Origin: Streptomyces indicus
GTDB lineage: Bacteria; Actinomycetota; Actinomycetes; Streptomycetales; Streptomycetaceae
Direction: 5' to 3'
DNA: 64,000 nucleotides
Assembly: GCF_900100315.1 (NCBI RefSeq)
Contig: NZ_FNFF01000003.1
Coordinates: 499,086-563,085 of the forward strand
Below, piece by piece: positions 46,399 through 56,644 of this stretch. The notes beneath the pieces are model-generated. The model saw only the letters and a program-made list of their open reading frames with translations. It was not told the origin of the DNA and did no database searches. How positions within the stretch are numbered: the first letter of the stretch is position 1; the number at the start of each line of letters is the position of its first letter. Both the position numbers and the translations under genes were made by a program.

Positions 46399-47544
46399 TC
46401 AGCGCAGCGGCTCGGTCAACTCGTCGTACACGCTGAGGATCTGCGCCACCGTGTCGTCCTCCGTCGGCCACGTCGCCGCCTGCGCGAGGCCCTGGGCCCG
46501 CAGCCAGGCGCGGCGGCCCGGGTCCACGAGCAGCCGCTCGACGGCCGAGGCCAGGGCACGGGAGTCGCCGTACGGGACCAACTCGGCCGCGTCGCCGACG
46601 AGTTCGGGCACTCCCCCGACGGCCGTCGCGACCAGCGGCACCCCGGAGTGCAGGGCCTCGTGGGCGAGCACCGAGCGGGACTCCCAGCGGCTGGGGAGCA
46701 GCGCCACGTCGGCGGCGGTGAGGAGCTCTGGTACGTCGTCGCGGCGGCCGACGAGGCGTACCGGGAGGCCTTCGAGGTCGATACGGCGCTGGAGCGCGGC
46801 CCGTTCGGGACCCTCGCCCGCCACCACGAGCAGCGGTACGGGGTCGAGCCGCAGCCACGCGTGGGCCGCGTCGAGCAGTGTGCCATAGCCGCGGTGCGGT
46901 TCCAGGGAGCCGACGGCGAGCAGCAACGGGCGGTCCACGGCGCCCAGTTCGGCCCGCGCCTTGTGCCCGAGCCGCTCGGGGTCGTCGTGCGCGGGCGCGG
47001 GCGGCCGCCGCGGCGCGGGGAAGGCGACGGGGGCGAGGCGGGCGTCGCGGGCGCCGCGGCTGCGGGCCCGGTCCACGAGCTCGGACGAGGTGCCGAGCAC
47101 CACCGAGGAGGCCCTCGCCACCCTGCGCTCCAGGAGCCGCAGGAGATGGGCCCGCGCGCCCTCCGCGTGCGCCCGGGTGTGCCAGGTGACCACGAGCGGG
47201 GTGCGGCGCCCGGTCTGCGCGGGGCGTGCCAGCGCGGACCGCACGGCCGCGTGCAGCCCGTGGGCGTGCACGAGGTCGGCCTCGGCGCAGGCGGCCCGCA
47301 GCGCGGAGACCGAGACCGGGTCGGTGCGCCGCGGCACGGGCACGAACTGCGCGCCCGCCGCGGTGAACCCGTAGGTGTCGTCGAGCCCCGGCGGCGCGCA
47401 CACCGTGACCCGCACGCCCCGCGCGACCAGTCCCGCGGTGAGCGAGCGCACGTGCACGGAGCTGCCCGCGCTGCCGCCACCGAGCACTTGCACGGTACGC
47501 AGCGGAGTCCTGCCCTGCGGCGGCCGGCTGCTCGGGTGGGTCAC
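46399..47544 (-). CDS. Glycosyltransferase family 4 protein
   Basis: A 381-residue GT-B glycosyltransferase. VQVLGGGSAGSSVHVRSLTAGLVARG opens the acceptor domain, VHAHGLHAA follows, and the donor domain has LLLAVGSLEPHRGYGTLLDAA and the sugar-nucleotide-binding LLPSRWESRSVLAHEALHSGVPLVAT, where the E-x7-E pattern is recognisable. It adds a sugar to an unknown lipid, glycan or protein acceptor at the membrane. I start at GTG 47544, with AGGAG 10 bases upstream; a GTG near VQVLGG is the alternative. The 282-bp spacer to recN has no supported gene. Confidence 0.88.
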   Translation of the reverse strand: MTHPSSRPPQGRTPLRTVQVLGGGSAGSSVHVRSLTAGLVARGVRVTVCAPPGLDDTYGFTAAGAQFVPVPRRTDPVSVSALRAACAEADLVHAHGLHAAVRSALARPAQTGRRTPLVVTWHTRAHAEGARAHLLRLLERRVARASSVVLGTSSELVDRARSRGARDARLAPVAFPAPRRPPAPAHDDPERLGHKARAELGAVDRPLLLAVGSLEPHRGYGTLLDAAHAWLRLDPVPLLVVAGEGPERAALQRRIDLEGLPVRLVGRRDDVPELLTAADVALLPSRWESRSVLAHEALHSGVPLVATAVGGVPELVGDAAELVPYGDSRALASAVERLLVDPGRRAWLRAQGLAQAATWPTEDDTVAQILSVYDELTEPLR

Positions 47545-47826
47545 TGCGCTGGTGCTCCTGAATCGGCATGAATCGGCGGGGACGGCCCGGCAGTTGGGGC
47601 CGGGGGGCGCGCGGGCCGGTCCTCGCGGGCCGCGCGGTGCTCCGCCAAGGATGCCAGTCCGTACGCACGTTCCGGCACCGTCGGGCACCGCGACCTGTGT
47701 CCCCGGCGGCAAGGAGATCACGTGGACCACCCACATGGGTGAGTGCGCCCACCGGCTGGCACCGGTCGCCCAACAGCTCACCGAGCGCCCCGCCTGCCGC
47801 AGTCGTACGACCCGCGGCAGCGCGCC

Positions 47827-49572
47827 TCAGCCCTCCACGCGCGCCGCGGCCAGCAGCTCCTCCGCGTGGGCGCGGGCCGTCTCGGAGTCCTCCTGGCCGG
47901 CGAGCATCCGCGACAACTCCCGGATCCTGTCCTCGCCTTCGAGCACCTTGACGCCCGAGCGGGTCACCGAGCCGTCGTTGGTCTTCTCGACGAGGAGCTG
48001 GCGGTCGGCGAAGGCCGCCACCTGCGGCAGGTGCGTGACGACCACGACCTGTGCGGACCGGGCCAGGCGCGCGAGCCGCCTTCCGACCTCGACGGCCGCC
48101 TTGCCGCCGACGCCGGCGTCCACCTCGTCGAAGAGATACGTGGGCACGGGGTCCGAACCGGCGAACACCACCTCGACGGCGAGCATCACGCGCGACAGCT
48201 CACCGCCGGACGCGCCCTTGGCGATCGGCCGCGGCGGGGCGCCCGGGTGCGGGGCGAGCAGCAGCTCCACCTCGTCGACACCGGTCGAGGTGTACGCGAC
48301 GGTGCGGCCGCCGACCTCGATGCCGGCCGGGTCCTCGGTCTGCCCGATCGCGATGGTGACGCGGGCGTGCGGCATCGCGAGGGAGGCAAGCTCCTCGGTG
48401 ACGGCGGCGGCGAACCGCTCGGCCGCCTCGGCGCGCGCGTCGGTCAACGCCTGTGCCAGACCGGCCAGTTCGCCGCGGAGCGCGTCGCGCTCGGCGGTGA
48501 GTTCGCCGATCCGCTCGTCGTCGCCGTCGAGTTCGGTGAGCCGGGCGGCACTGGTCTCGGCCCAGGCGAGCACGGCGGCGATGTCCCCGGCGCCGCCGTC
48601 CTTGCCGTACTTGCGGGTCAGCTGGGTGAGCGCGGCACGGCGCTCCTCGACGGCGGCGAGCCGCAGCGGATCGGCGTCGAGGTCGTCGGCGTATCCGGCA
48701 AGCTCCCCGGCCACGTCCGCGAGCAGGATGCCGATCTCGCCGAGCCGCTCGGCCAGACCGGCGAGCGCGGGATCGTGCGAGCGTACGGCGTCGAGCGCGC
48801 GCTGGGCGCCGCCGACGAGCATCCCGGCGTCGACGCCCTCGGGGTCCTCGGGGTTGCCGGCGAGCGCGCCGTGCGCGGCGGTCGCGGCGGAGGCGAGGGC
48901 CTCGGCGTGCCCGAGCCGCTCGGCCTCGGCGGACAGCTCCACGTCCTCGCCGGGCCGCGGCTCGACGGCCGCGATCTCGTCGAGTCCGAAGCGCAGCAGA
49001 TCGGCTTCCTGCGCCCGTTCGCGGGCGCGCGTGGTGATCTCGTCGAGCTCGGCGCTGACGGCGCGCAGGCGCCTGTACGCGGCCGCGTACTTGGCGAGCG
49101 GGACGGCGACGGCGTCCCCGGCGTACCGGTCGAGGGCCTGCCGCTGCCGGGCCGGCTTGAGCAGGCCCTGCTGGTCGGTCTGCCCGTGCACGGCGACGAG
49201 GTCCTCGGAGAGCTCGCCGAGCAGCCCGACGGGCACGCTGCGCCCGCCCAGATGGGCCCGGGAGCGCCCCTCGGCGGAAACGGTACGGCTGATCAGCAGC
49301 GCCCCGTCGTCCAGTTCCGCACCGGCCTCCTCGGCGCGCACCACGGCCGAGGCGTCGGCGGGCACCCTGATACGGCCCTCGACCACGGCGTTCTTGGCGC
49401 CGATCCGTACGAGGGCGGGGTCGGCGCGACCGCCCAGCAGCAGACCGAGACTGGTGACGACCATGGTCTTGCCCGCGCCGGTCTCACCGGTGACCGCGGT
49501 GAATCCGGGCGACAGCTCGACCACCGCGTCGTCGATGACTCCGAGCGACCGTATCCGCATCTCCTCCAACAC
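47827..49572 (-). CDS. recN: DNA repair protein RecN
   Basis: A 581-residue SMC-like ATPase that acts at double-strand breaks. The N-terminus has MRIRSLGVIDDAVVELSPGFTAVTGETGAGKTM (Walker A GETGAGKT), the middle is a coiled-coil arm (about 150-370), and the C-terminus has KGASGGELSRVMLA (signature) and YLFDEVDAGVGGKAA (Walker B). I choose the GTG at 49572, 8 bases after AAGG; GTG 49578 and ATG 49560 are alternatives. No LexA box is visible upstream. A 261-bp spacer with a 25-bp repeat array separates it from nadK. Confidence 0.95.
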   Translation of the reverse strand: MLEEMRIRSLGVIDDAVVELSPGFTAVTGETGAGKTMVVTSLGLLLGGRADPALVRIGAKNAVVEGRIRVPADASAVVRAEEAGAELDDGALLISRTVSAEGRSRAHLGGRSVPVGLLGELSEDLVAVHGQTDQQGLLKPARQRQALDRYAGDAVAVPLAKYAAAYRRLRAVSAELDEITTRARERAQEADLLRFGLDEIAAVEPRPGEDVELSAEAERLGHAEALASAATAAHGALAGNPEDPEGVDAGMLVGGAQRALDAVRSHDPALAGLAERLGEIGILLADVAGELAGYADDLDADPLRLAAVEERRAALTQLTRKYGKDGGAGDIAAVLAWAETSAARLTELDGDDERIGELTAERDALRGELAGLAQALTDARAEAAERFAAAVTEELASLAMPHARVTIAIGQTEDPAGIEVGGRTVAYTSTGVDEVELLLAPHPGAPPRPIAKGASGGELSRVMLAVEVVFAGSDPVPTYLFDEVDAGVGGKAAVEVGRRLARLARSAQVVVVTHLPQVAAFADRQLLVEKTNDGSVTRSGVKVLEGEDRIRELSRMLAGQEDSETARAHAEELLAAARVEG

Positions 49573-49700
49573 GGACACGACCTTACGAGGTCTCGGGCCC
49601 CCCGTGCGACGGGCCCCGGCCCCGTACCCCGAACGGGCAGGTGACACAGGGGCCCAAGTCCGGCGGTATCACCCGCGGGGGTGGGTGCTGGCGCGTGCCT

Positions 49701-49825
49701 CGGGCGCGCACGAGGGTCGCGTCCCCGGTGCGCACGAAGGCACGCGACTCCGGTACGCACGAAGGCACGCGACTCCGGTGGGCGCGAAGGCACGCGACTC
49801 CGGTGCGCGAGGGCACGCGCGCCCG
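49701..49825. repeat. 25-bp tandem repeat, 5 units, in the nadK-recN spacer
   Basis: Units start at 49701, 49726, 49751, 49776 and 49801, all exactly 25 bp long. The middle three (CGGTGCGCACGAAGGCACGC plus GACTC) differ at only a few bases; the first and last are more worn. The array ends 9 bp from the nadK stop. Confidence 0.92.
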
Positions 49826-49833
49826 CCGGCCTC

Positions 49834-50774
49834 CTACTTCGGCGCCCCGCGCCACCCCGAGACGGGCAGCGCGAACTTCGCCACCAGGCGGTCCGAGAAG
49901 GACGCGTGGTGGAGCCGGGCCAGCCGCACCGGCACCGCACCGCGGCGCACCTCCACGCGTGCCGCCTCGGGCAGCTCCACGGTCCGCCGCCCGTCGCACC
50001 ACAGCACCCCGTGCGGCGTATCCGGCTGCACCTCCACGGCGAGCACCGAGTCCGGCGAGGTCACCAGCGGCTTGGCGAACAGCGCGTGCGCACTGATCGG
50101 GACCATGAGGAGCGCCTCGACCTCCGGCCACACCACGGGTCCGCCCGCCGAGAAGGCGTACGCCGTCGAACCGGTGGGCGTCGCGCACACGATGCCGTCG
50201 CAGCCGAAGCCGCTGACCGGCCGGCCGTCGATCTCCAGGACGACCTCGAGCATCCGCTCCGGCGACACCTTCTGCACGGCCGCCTCGTTCAGCGCCCAGT
50301 CCGTGTGCACCACCGTGCCGTTGCTGCGCACGCGGACGTCGAGCGTCATGCGCTCCTCGACCTCGTACGCGCGCGTGACCACGCGGTCCACGACCTTGTC
50401 GAGGTCGTCGCGCTCGGCCTCGGCGAGGAAGCCGACCCGGCCGAGGTTCACGCCCAGCATCGGCACCCCGGAGGCGCGGGCGAACTCGGCGCCGCGCAGC
50501 AGGGTGCCGTCGCCGCCGAGGACGATGAGCAGCTCGCAGTCGTCGAGGGCTTCGGGGCTCGCTTCCGGGATCAGTTCGACCTCGGGCGGCAGCGGCAGAT
50601 CGGCGGCCTCCTGCGCGAGCACCCGCACCCCGAGACCGCTGCGCAGCAGTCCCTGGACGACGAGTTCGGCGCTGCGGATGGCGGCCGGACGGCCGGTGTG
50701 CGCGAGCAGGAAGACGGTGCGCTCCGCCGTCTCCTCGCCGGTCTCACTGCCGGTCTGACCGTCCGTCTGACTCG

Positions 50775-50778
<4 letters not shown>
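49834..50778 (-). CDS. nadK: NAD kinase
   Basis: A 314-residue NAD kinase, making NADP. The GGDGTLLRGAEFA motif with its catalytic Asp, NLGRVGFLAEAE, and the C-terminal DGIVCATPTGSTAYAFSAGGP are all diagnostic. The TTG start at 50778 follows GGAGGG by 6 bases and overlaps the tlyA stop by 4 bases, so it is coupled to tlyA. The tlyA-nadK-recN order is conserved across actinobacteria. Confidence 0.96.
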
Positions 50779-51590
<812 letters not shown>

Positions 51591-51597
51591 GTTCGGT

Positions 51598-51942
51598 TCA
51601 GCTCCTGTGGTCGTACGGTCGTGCGGGGGCGCCACCGGGGATGGGCCGGGGGCCGGGTGGCGGGGGTCCCTGTCGTGCGTCGAGCGCGGTGAGGGTGTCG
51701 CGCAGGCCCGCGTGCACATCCTCGTACACCTCGATGTGCCCGTCGGTGGCGAGGTGGTCCACGTCGCCGAGGCGCTCCAGCTGTGCGTCCACCTCGGCGT
51801 GTCCGGTGGCGGTGCGCGCGACGCCCAGCGGGCGGGGCTCGTCGGGGTCGGGGGCCTGCGCCGGGGGCGCGGCCGCCTCGGCCTGGACGCGGTCGTCGTC
51901 CGAGGGGGCCTCGCTCTCGGGCCCCGGCATCGGGTAGCTCAT
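51598..51942 (-). CDS. Small acidic hypothetical protein upstream of tlyA
   Basis: A 114-residue protein of unknown function. The first 40 residues are acidic and Pro/Ala-rich; the middle (EVDAQLERLGDVDHLATDGHIEVYEDVHAGLRDTLTALD in parts) is a single well-formed helical segment; the end is Pro-rich. It has no signal peptide or motif I recognise. It stops 8 bp before the tlyA start, so it is the first gene of the tlyA-nadK-recN unit, and it is divergent from the SCP2-like gene. Confidence 0.7.
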   Translation of the reverse strand: MSYPMPGPESEAPSDDDRVQAEAAAPPAQAPDPDEPRPLGVARTATGHAEVDAQLERLGDVDHLATDGHIEVYEDVHAGLRDTLTALDARQGPPPPGPRPIPGGAPARPYDHRS

Positions 51943-52008
51943 GCCATGACGCTACCGCGAAGGACTGACAGGGGTTCGGCGACCGGCTCTGAGGTACCGT
52001 CGATCACG

Positions 52009-52356
52009 ATGGCGACGATCGAAGAGTGCCGCGGCGCGCTCGACAGACTCAGCGACAATCTGGCCTCGGCCGAGGGCGACGTCCGCAGTGCGGCCGCGCT
52101 CGACCGCTCGCTCAGCTGCCACATCAAGGACCTCGACACCACGTTCACCGGCCGCCTCCAGGACGGCCGGATCGAGGTGCGGGACACGTACGAGGGTGCC
52201 CCGCGCGAGAAGGCGCAGATCCGTCTGGCCATGACGGGCGACGACCTGGTCGCGATGGTGAACGGCGAGCTCAACTTCGCGAAGGCGTGGGCTGCGGGCC
52301 GGGTGAAGCTGGAGGCTTCGTTCCGCGACCTGCTCCAGCTCCGCAAGCTGCTCTGA
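52009..52356 (+). CDS. SCP2 sterol-binding domain protein
   Basis: A 115-residue single-domain protein with the SCP2 pattern: strands DTTFTGRLQDGRIEV and AQIRLAMTGDDLVAMVNGELNFAKAWAAGRVKLEAS, ending in FRDLLQLRKLL. SCP2-type domains bind lipids or acyl groups; in actinobacteria small members are uncharacterised. ATG at 52009 lacks a good ribosome binding site. Short, single gene, followed by a double terminator. Confidence 0.85.
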   Translation: MATIEECRGALDRLSDNLASAEGDVRSAAALDRSLSCHIKDLDTTFTGRLQDGRIEVRDTYEGAPREKAQIRLAMTGDDLVAMVNGELNFAKAWAAGRVKLEASFRDLLQLRKLL

Positions 52357-52402
52357 GTTCTACGGGGGGCTGGGTGCCCTTCGCCCGCGCGGCGGGCCTG
52401 CT

Positions 52403-52419
52403 CCGCCGCTCCGCGGCGG
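52403..52419. terminator. Hairpin between convergent SCP2 and siderophore ATPase genes
   Basis: CCGCCGC (52403-52409) pairs with GCGGCGG (52413-52419), 3-base loop. Confidence 0.6.
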
Positions 52420-52428
52420 GAAGGTGTC

Positions 52429-52446
52429 CGGGGGCTGACGCCCCCG
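52429..52446. terminator. Second hairpin, convergent terminator
   Basis: CGGGGGC (52429-52435) pairs with GCCCCCG (52440-52446), 4-base loop, ten bases after the previous hairpin. Confidence 0.65.
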
Positions 52447-52508
52447 TGCCCCCGCTCGTCCGCGGGGCAGGCGAAACGCGCGCACCGGAGCGCCCCCCGC
52501 CCCGGCCC

Positions 52509-53393
52509 CTAACGCCCCAAGCCCCCCACCGCATCCCGCACCCGCCCCTTGCGCGCCGCCGGGACCACCAGCGGTGTGCCGGTTTCCGGGTCGTCGATGA
52601 TCTGGCACCGCATGCCGAAGACGCGCTCGACCAGGTCGGCGGTGACGATCTCGGAGGGCGGGCCCTCGGCGATCACCTTGCCGTCGCGCATCGCGATCAG
52701 GTGGGTGGCGTAGCGGGCCGCGTGGTTGAGGTCGTGCAGGACGGCCACCAGCGTGCGGCCCTGCTCCTCGTGCAGGTCGGCGCAGAGGTCGAGGACGTCG
52801 ATCTGGTGCTGGATGTCGAGGAAGGTCGTCGGCTCGTCGAGGAGCAGCAGCGGCGTCTGCTGCGCCAGGGCCATCGCGATCCAGACGCGCTGGCGCTGTC
52901 CGCCGGAGAGTTCGTCGACATAGCGGTCCGCGAGTTCGGCGACCCCCGTCGAGGCCATCGACTCCTGGACCACCCGCTCGTCCTCGGGTGACCACTGGCG
53001 GAGCAGGCCCTGGTGCGGGTAGCGGCCGCGGCCGACGAGGTCGGCGACCGTGATGCCGTCGGGCGCGACCGAGGACTGCGGGAGCAGGCCGAGCGTCTTC
53101 GCGACCTTCTTGGCGGGCATGGAGTGGATGGTCTGCCCGTCGAGCAGGACCCGGCCCTCGGACGGCTTGAGCATCCGCGACAGGGCGCGCAGGAGCGTGG
53201 ACTTGCCGCAGGCGTTGGGCCCGACGATCACCGTGAAGGAGTGGTCAGGGATCTCGACCGACAGCTGCTCGGCGATGACGCGCTGGTCGTAGCCGAGGGT
53301 GACGTTGTCCGCGGACAGGCGGTTCAAGGGAGCACGCTCCTGGTTCTGCTGATCGGTTGCTGCCGTCTTCTTCGTACGTGCTGACCTGCTCAA
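52509..53393 (-). CDS. Iron-siderophore ABC transporter ATP-binding protein
   Basis: A 294-residue FepC/FhuC-type ATPase. Walker A is GPNACGKST, the signature LSGGQRQRVWIAMALAQ, Walker B LLLLDEPTTFLD, and the switch His is in AVLHDLNHAARYA. QSSVAPDGITVADLVGRGRYPHQG is typical of iron-chelate importers. The TTG start at 53393 overlaps the permease stop by 4 bases (TTGA). A Ser/Thr/Arg/Lys-rich lead of about 25 residues precedes the domain. Last gene of the three-gene import operon. Confidence 0.94.
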   Translation of the reverse strand: MSRSARTKKTAATDQQNQERAPLNRLSADNVTLGYDQRVIAEQLSVEIPDHSFTVIVGPNACGKSTLLRALSRMLKPSEGRVLLDGQTIHSMPAKKVAKTLGLLPQSSVAPDGITVADLVGRGRYPHQGLLRQWSPEDERVVQESMASTGVAELADRYVDELSGGQRQRVWIAMALAQQTPLLLLDEPTTFLDIQHQIDVLDLCADLHEEQGRTLVAVLHDLNHAARYATHLIAMRDGKVIAEGPPSEIVTADLVERVFGMRCQIIDDPETGTPLVVPAARKGRVRDAVGGLGR

Positions 53394-54481
53394 ATCCGCC
53401 CCGCTTTCCGCTCGGCCGCGAGCAGCCAGAGCAGGTATCCGCCGCCGAGCACGCCGGTCACGACGCCCACCGGCAACTGGTCGGCGCCGAACACGCGTTG
53501 GGCGCCCAGGTCGGCGGCGATGAGCAGCGTGGCGCCCATGACCATCGACGCGAGCAGGTTGGGCCCGGGCGAACGCGTCAGGCGGCGCGCGAGCTGCGGC
53601 GCGGTGAGCGAGACGAAGGCGACGGGGCCGGCGGCCGCGGTGGCCGCGGCGGTCAGGAGCACGGCCGCGGTCATCAGGACGAGCCGGGTGCGCTCCACCC
53701 GTACACCGAGGGCATACGCCACGTCGTCGCCCATCTCCAGCATGCGCAGCGGACGGGCGTACGCGAAGACGAGCGGGATGAGGATCACGCAGAACCAGAA
53801 CAGCGGGCCGACCTGCTCCCAGCCGCGCCCGTTGAGCGAGCCGGTGATCCAGACGACCGCGCGGGCCGCGTCCACGATCTGCGCCTTGGTGAGCAGATAG
53901 CCGTTGACCGCGGTGAGCACGGCCGCGGCGCCGATGCCGACGAGCACCAGGCGGTAGCCGTGCACGCCGCGCTTCCAGGCGAGCAGGTAGATCAGCACGC
54001 CGGTGACCAGACCGCCGGCGAGGGAGCCGTACGCGACGGCCTCGGCGCTGCCCTTGAACAGGACGATCACGACGAGCGCGCCCACCGTGGAACCCTGCCC
54101 GAAGCCGATGATGTCGGGGCTGCCGAGCGGGTTGCGCGTCACGGACTGGAACAGAGCGCCGGACAGGCCGAGCGCGGCACCGACCAGGAGGCCGACCACC
54201 ACCCGCGGCAGCCGCAGGTCGTTGACGATGAACTCGTGCGCCACGCTGCCATTGCCGAGCAGCGTGCTGATCACGTCGGACGCGGGGATCTGGAAGTCGC
54301 CGGTGCCGATGAGCACCACACTCGCCGCGAGCGCGACGACGAGCAGCGCCACCACCGTGACCAGCGGCCGCAGCTCGAAGCGCACGGACAGGCCGCCGGC
54401 GGTGCGCAGCGCCCGGATCGGGGTGCCCTGCGCCCTCTGGGACGGGGCCTTCGGCTTCGGTGCGGATTCCGGTGCCTTCAC
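53390..54481 (-). CDS. FecCD-family siderophore permease (second)
   Basis: A 363-residue FecCD permease. After a 35-residue cytoplasmic lead it has about ten membrane segments with LRLPRVVVGLLVGAALGLSGALFQSVTRNPLGSPDIIGFGQG, the hallmark of the family, and GPVAFVSLTAPQLARRL near the ATPase-contact loop. GTG start overlaps the stop of the first permease by 4 bases (GTGA). The two permeases form the heterodimeric channel for a ferric siderophore. Confidence 0.94.
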   Translation of the reverse strand: MKAPESAPKPKAPSQRAQGTPIRALRTAGGLSVRFELRPLVTVVALLVVALAASVVLIGTGDFQIPASDVISTLLGNGSVAHEFIVNDLRLPRVVVGLLVGAALGLSGALFQSVTRNPLGSPDIIGFGQGSTVGALVVIVLFKGSAEAVAYGSLAGGLVTGVLIYLLAWKRGVHGYRLVLVGIGAAAVLTAVNGYLLTKAQIVDAARAVVWITGSLNGRGWEQVGPLFWFCVILIPLVFAYARPLRMLEMGDDVAYALGVRVERTRLVLMTAAVLLTAAATAAAGPVAFVSLTAPQLARRLTRSPGPNLLASMVMGATLLIAADLGAQRVFGADQLPVGVVTGVLGGGYLLWLLAAERKAGRI

Positions 54482-55533
54482 AGCTGCGCCATCCTCCGGC
54501 GTCGTACGAGAAAGATGAAGAGCGGGCCGCCGATGAGGGCCGTCACGATGCCGACCTGGAGCTCGGCGGGGCGCGTGACCACGCGGCCGATGACGTCGGC
54601 GCCGAGCAGCAGCACAGGCGACAGGACCGTGGCGTACGGCAGGATCCAGCGCTGGTCGGGTCCGGTGAAGCTGCGCACCATGTGCGGCACCATCAGGCCG
54701 ACGAACACGATCGGGCCGCAGGCCGCGGTGGCCGCGCCGCACAGCAGCGTGACGGCGAGCATCGCGACGGCACGGGTGCGGTTGACGTGGGCGCCGAGGG
54801 CGCGGGCGGTGTCGTCGCCCATGCCCATCGCGTTCAGCGGGCGGGCGACGATGAGCGCGAGGACGATGCCGACACCGATGAAGGGCAGCACCTGTCCGAC
54901 GGTGGACATGGAGGCGGAGGCCAGCGAACCGACCGTCCAGAAGCGCATCTTGTCGAGGGCCGCGGTGTCCATGATCTGTACGGCGTTGATGTAGCCGTAG
55001 AGCGCGGCGGTCGCGGCCGTACCGGCGAGCGCGAGCCGTACGGGCGTCGCGGCGCGGACACCGCCGAGCGCGTAGACGAGGACCATCACGGCGGCGGAGC
55101 CGGCGAAGGCGAACCAGACGTAGCCGGTCAGCGAGGTGACCCCGAAGAAGCTGATCGCCGAGACGACGGCGGCGGAGGCTCCGGCGTTGATGCCGAGCAG
55201 TCCGGGGTCAGCGAGCGGGTTGCGCGTGAGCGCCTGCATCACGGCGCCGGCGAGGCCGAGCGCGGCGCCCGCGAGGAGTCCGAGGAGCGTGCGCGGCAGG
55301 CGCAGCTCGCGGATGACGACGTCGTTGTCGGTGCCCGTGTTGCCGAACAGGCCGTGCCAGACGTCGCCGACGGGTATCTGCTTGGCGCCTATCGCGATGC
55401 TCGCCACGACGACGAGCAGCAGCACGCCGAGCGAGACGAGCAGACCGGCGGCGCGTAGCGCGTGACGCCTGGCCGGCACCGTCTCGGCTGGTGGCGGCTG
55501 CGTCTGCGGCTGAGGGGGACTGTCGACCAACAC
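54478..55533 (-). CDS. FecCD-family siderophore permease (first)
   Basis: A 351-residue FecCD permease with LRLPRTLLGLLAGAALGLAGAVMQALTRNPLADPGLLGINAGA and GPIVFVGLMVPHMVRSFTGPDQRW, about ten membrane segments. GTG at 55533 lies only 4 bp from an iron box, so transcript and translation starts almost coincide; leaderless translation is likely since no ribosome binding site fits. First gene of the import operon, divergent from the binding proteins. Confidence 0.94.
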   Translation of the reverse strand: MLVDSPPQPQTQPPPAETVPARRHALRAAGLLVSLGVLLLVVVASIAIGAKQIPVGDVWHGLFGNTGTDNDVVIRELRLPRTLLGLLAGAALGLAGAVMQALTRNPLADPGLLGINAGASAAVVSAISFFGVTSLTGYVWFAFAGSAAVMVLVYALGGVRAATPVRLALAGTAATAALYGYINAVQIMDTAALDKMRFWTVGSLASASMSTVGQVLPFIGVGIVLALIVARPLNAMGMGDDTARALGAHVNRTRAVAMLAVTLLCGAATAACGPIVFVGLMVPHMVRSFTGPDQRWILPYATVLSPVLLLGADVIGRVVTRPAELQVGIVTALIGGPLFIFLVRRRRMAQL

Positions 55534-55537
55534 CCGG

Positions 55538-55556
55538 TTAGGTTAGCCTACCCTCG
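55538..55556. promoter_or_regulatory. Iron box (DmdR/IdeR-type operator)
   Basis: TTAGGTTAG-C-CTA-C-CCT followed by CG matches the palindromic actinobacterial iron-box consensus (TTAGGTTAG-S-CTAACCTAA) at about 16 of 19 positions. It lies in the 52-bp spacer between the divergent permease and binding-protein genes, so the iron repressor should shut both when iron is plentiful. Confidence 0.85.
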
Positions 55557-55585
55557 CACTTTCCCTCGACGAGAGAGCACGACCA

Positions 55586-56644
55586 ATGTTGCCGTCGCGT
55601 CCCACCGTTTCCTCCGCCGGCCCGCGGGCCCGGATATCCCGCCGCGGACTCCTCTCCGCCGGCGGCGCCCTCGGCCTGGGCGCGGCGCTCGCCGCGTGCG
55701 GCGACTCGGGCGGCTCGAAGGACTCCGAGTCCCCCGGCAAGGCGGCCGGCTGGTCGTTCAAGGACGACCGCGGCAAGACCGTCAAAAAGGACTCCACCCC
55801 GAAGAACGTGGTCGCCTACGTCGGCGCCGCCTCCGCCCTGTACGACTTCGGCGTCGAGTGCGTGGGCGTGTTCGGCCCCACGAAGCTCAAGAACGGCAAG
55901 CCCGATGTGCAGGCCGGCCGGATGGACGTCGACAAGGTCGAGATCATCGGCAACGCCTGGGGCGAGTTCAACCTCGAGAAGTACGCGGGCCTCCAGCCCG
56001 ACGTCCTCGTCACCACGATGAACGTCTCGCCCACCCTCTGGTACATCCCCGAGGAGTCGGCGAAGAAGATCGAGGCGGTCGCGCCCTCGGTCGGCATCCT
56101 CACCGGCAAGACCTCGCTGACCGGCGTCATCGACCGCTTCGGCGAGCTCGCCGCCTCGCTCGGCGCGGACCTGAAGGCCAAGAAGGTCACCGACGCCAAG
56201 CAGCGCTTCGAGGCCGCGGCCGAGTCGGTGCGCCAGGCCGCGAAGACGGCGAAGGCGAAGAAGCTCAAGGTGATGGCGGTCTCCGCCACCGCCGACATGT
56301 TCTACGTGGGCACCCCCGAGGACTTCACGGACCTGCGCTACTACCGCGAGCTCGGCGTGGACATCGTGACCCCGCAGAAGGTCCTGGACGGCGGCTTCTT
56401 CGAGGAGCTGAGCTGGGAGAAGGCCGACCAGTACGAGGCCGACGTCCTCCTCGTCGACAAGCGCACCGGGAACCTCCAGCACGAGGACCTGATGAAGTCC
56501 AAGCCGACCTGGGCGAAGCTCCCCGCGGCCAAGGCGGGCCAGATCGTGGCCTGGTACAACGAGCCGCAGTTCAGCCACGCCGGCATCGCCCCGCTGCTCG
56601 AATCCCTCGCCACCGCCCTCCAGGACGCGAAGAAGGTCGCCTGA
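55586..56644 (+). CDS. Siderophore-binding lipoprotein, Tat-type (first)
   Basis: A 352-residue FepB/FhuD-type binding protein. R19-R20 in ISRRGLLSAGG and lipobox Cys38 (LAAC) mark Tat export and lipid anchoring. The domain begins FKDDRGKTVKKDSTPKNVVAYVGAASALYDFGV, includes VEIIGNAWGEFNLEKYAGLQPDVLV and ends WYNEPQFSHAGIAPLLESLATAL. It captures a ferric siderophore outside the cell. ATG at 55586, 30 bp from the iron box. The next gene is a paralogue that begins on the same base its stop ends. Confidence 0.93.
   Translation: MLPSRPTVSSAGPRARISRRGLLSAGGALGLGAALAACGDSGGSKDSESPGKAAGWSFKDDRGKTVKKDSTPKNVVAYVGAASALYDFGVECVGVFGPTKLKNGKPDVQAGRMDVDKVEIIGNAWGEFNLEKYAGLQPDVLVTTMNVSPTLWYIPEESAKKIEAVAPSVGILTGKTSLTGVIDRFGELAASLGADLKAKKVTDAKQRFEAAAESVRQAAKTAKAKKLKVMAVSATADMFYVGTPEDFTDLRYYRELGVDIVTPQKVLDGGFFEELSWEKADQYEADVLLVDKRTGNLQHEDLMKSKPTWAKLPAAKAGQIVAWYNEPQFSHAGIAPLLESLATALQDAKKVA

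Noticed and set aside
47545..47826. Small gene in the recN-glycosyltransferase spacer
   Set aside because: An AAGGAG-GTG start at about 47720 leads only to a six-codon peptide; other frames are shadows of recN.
47375..50758. 1127-codon plus-strand frame across recN and nadK
   Set aside because: Ser/Arg/Thr-rich shadow of recN and nadK, both certain on the minus strand; it even crosses the 25-bp array.
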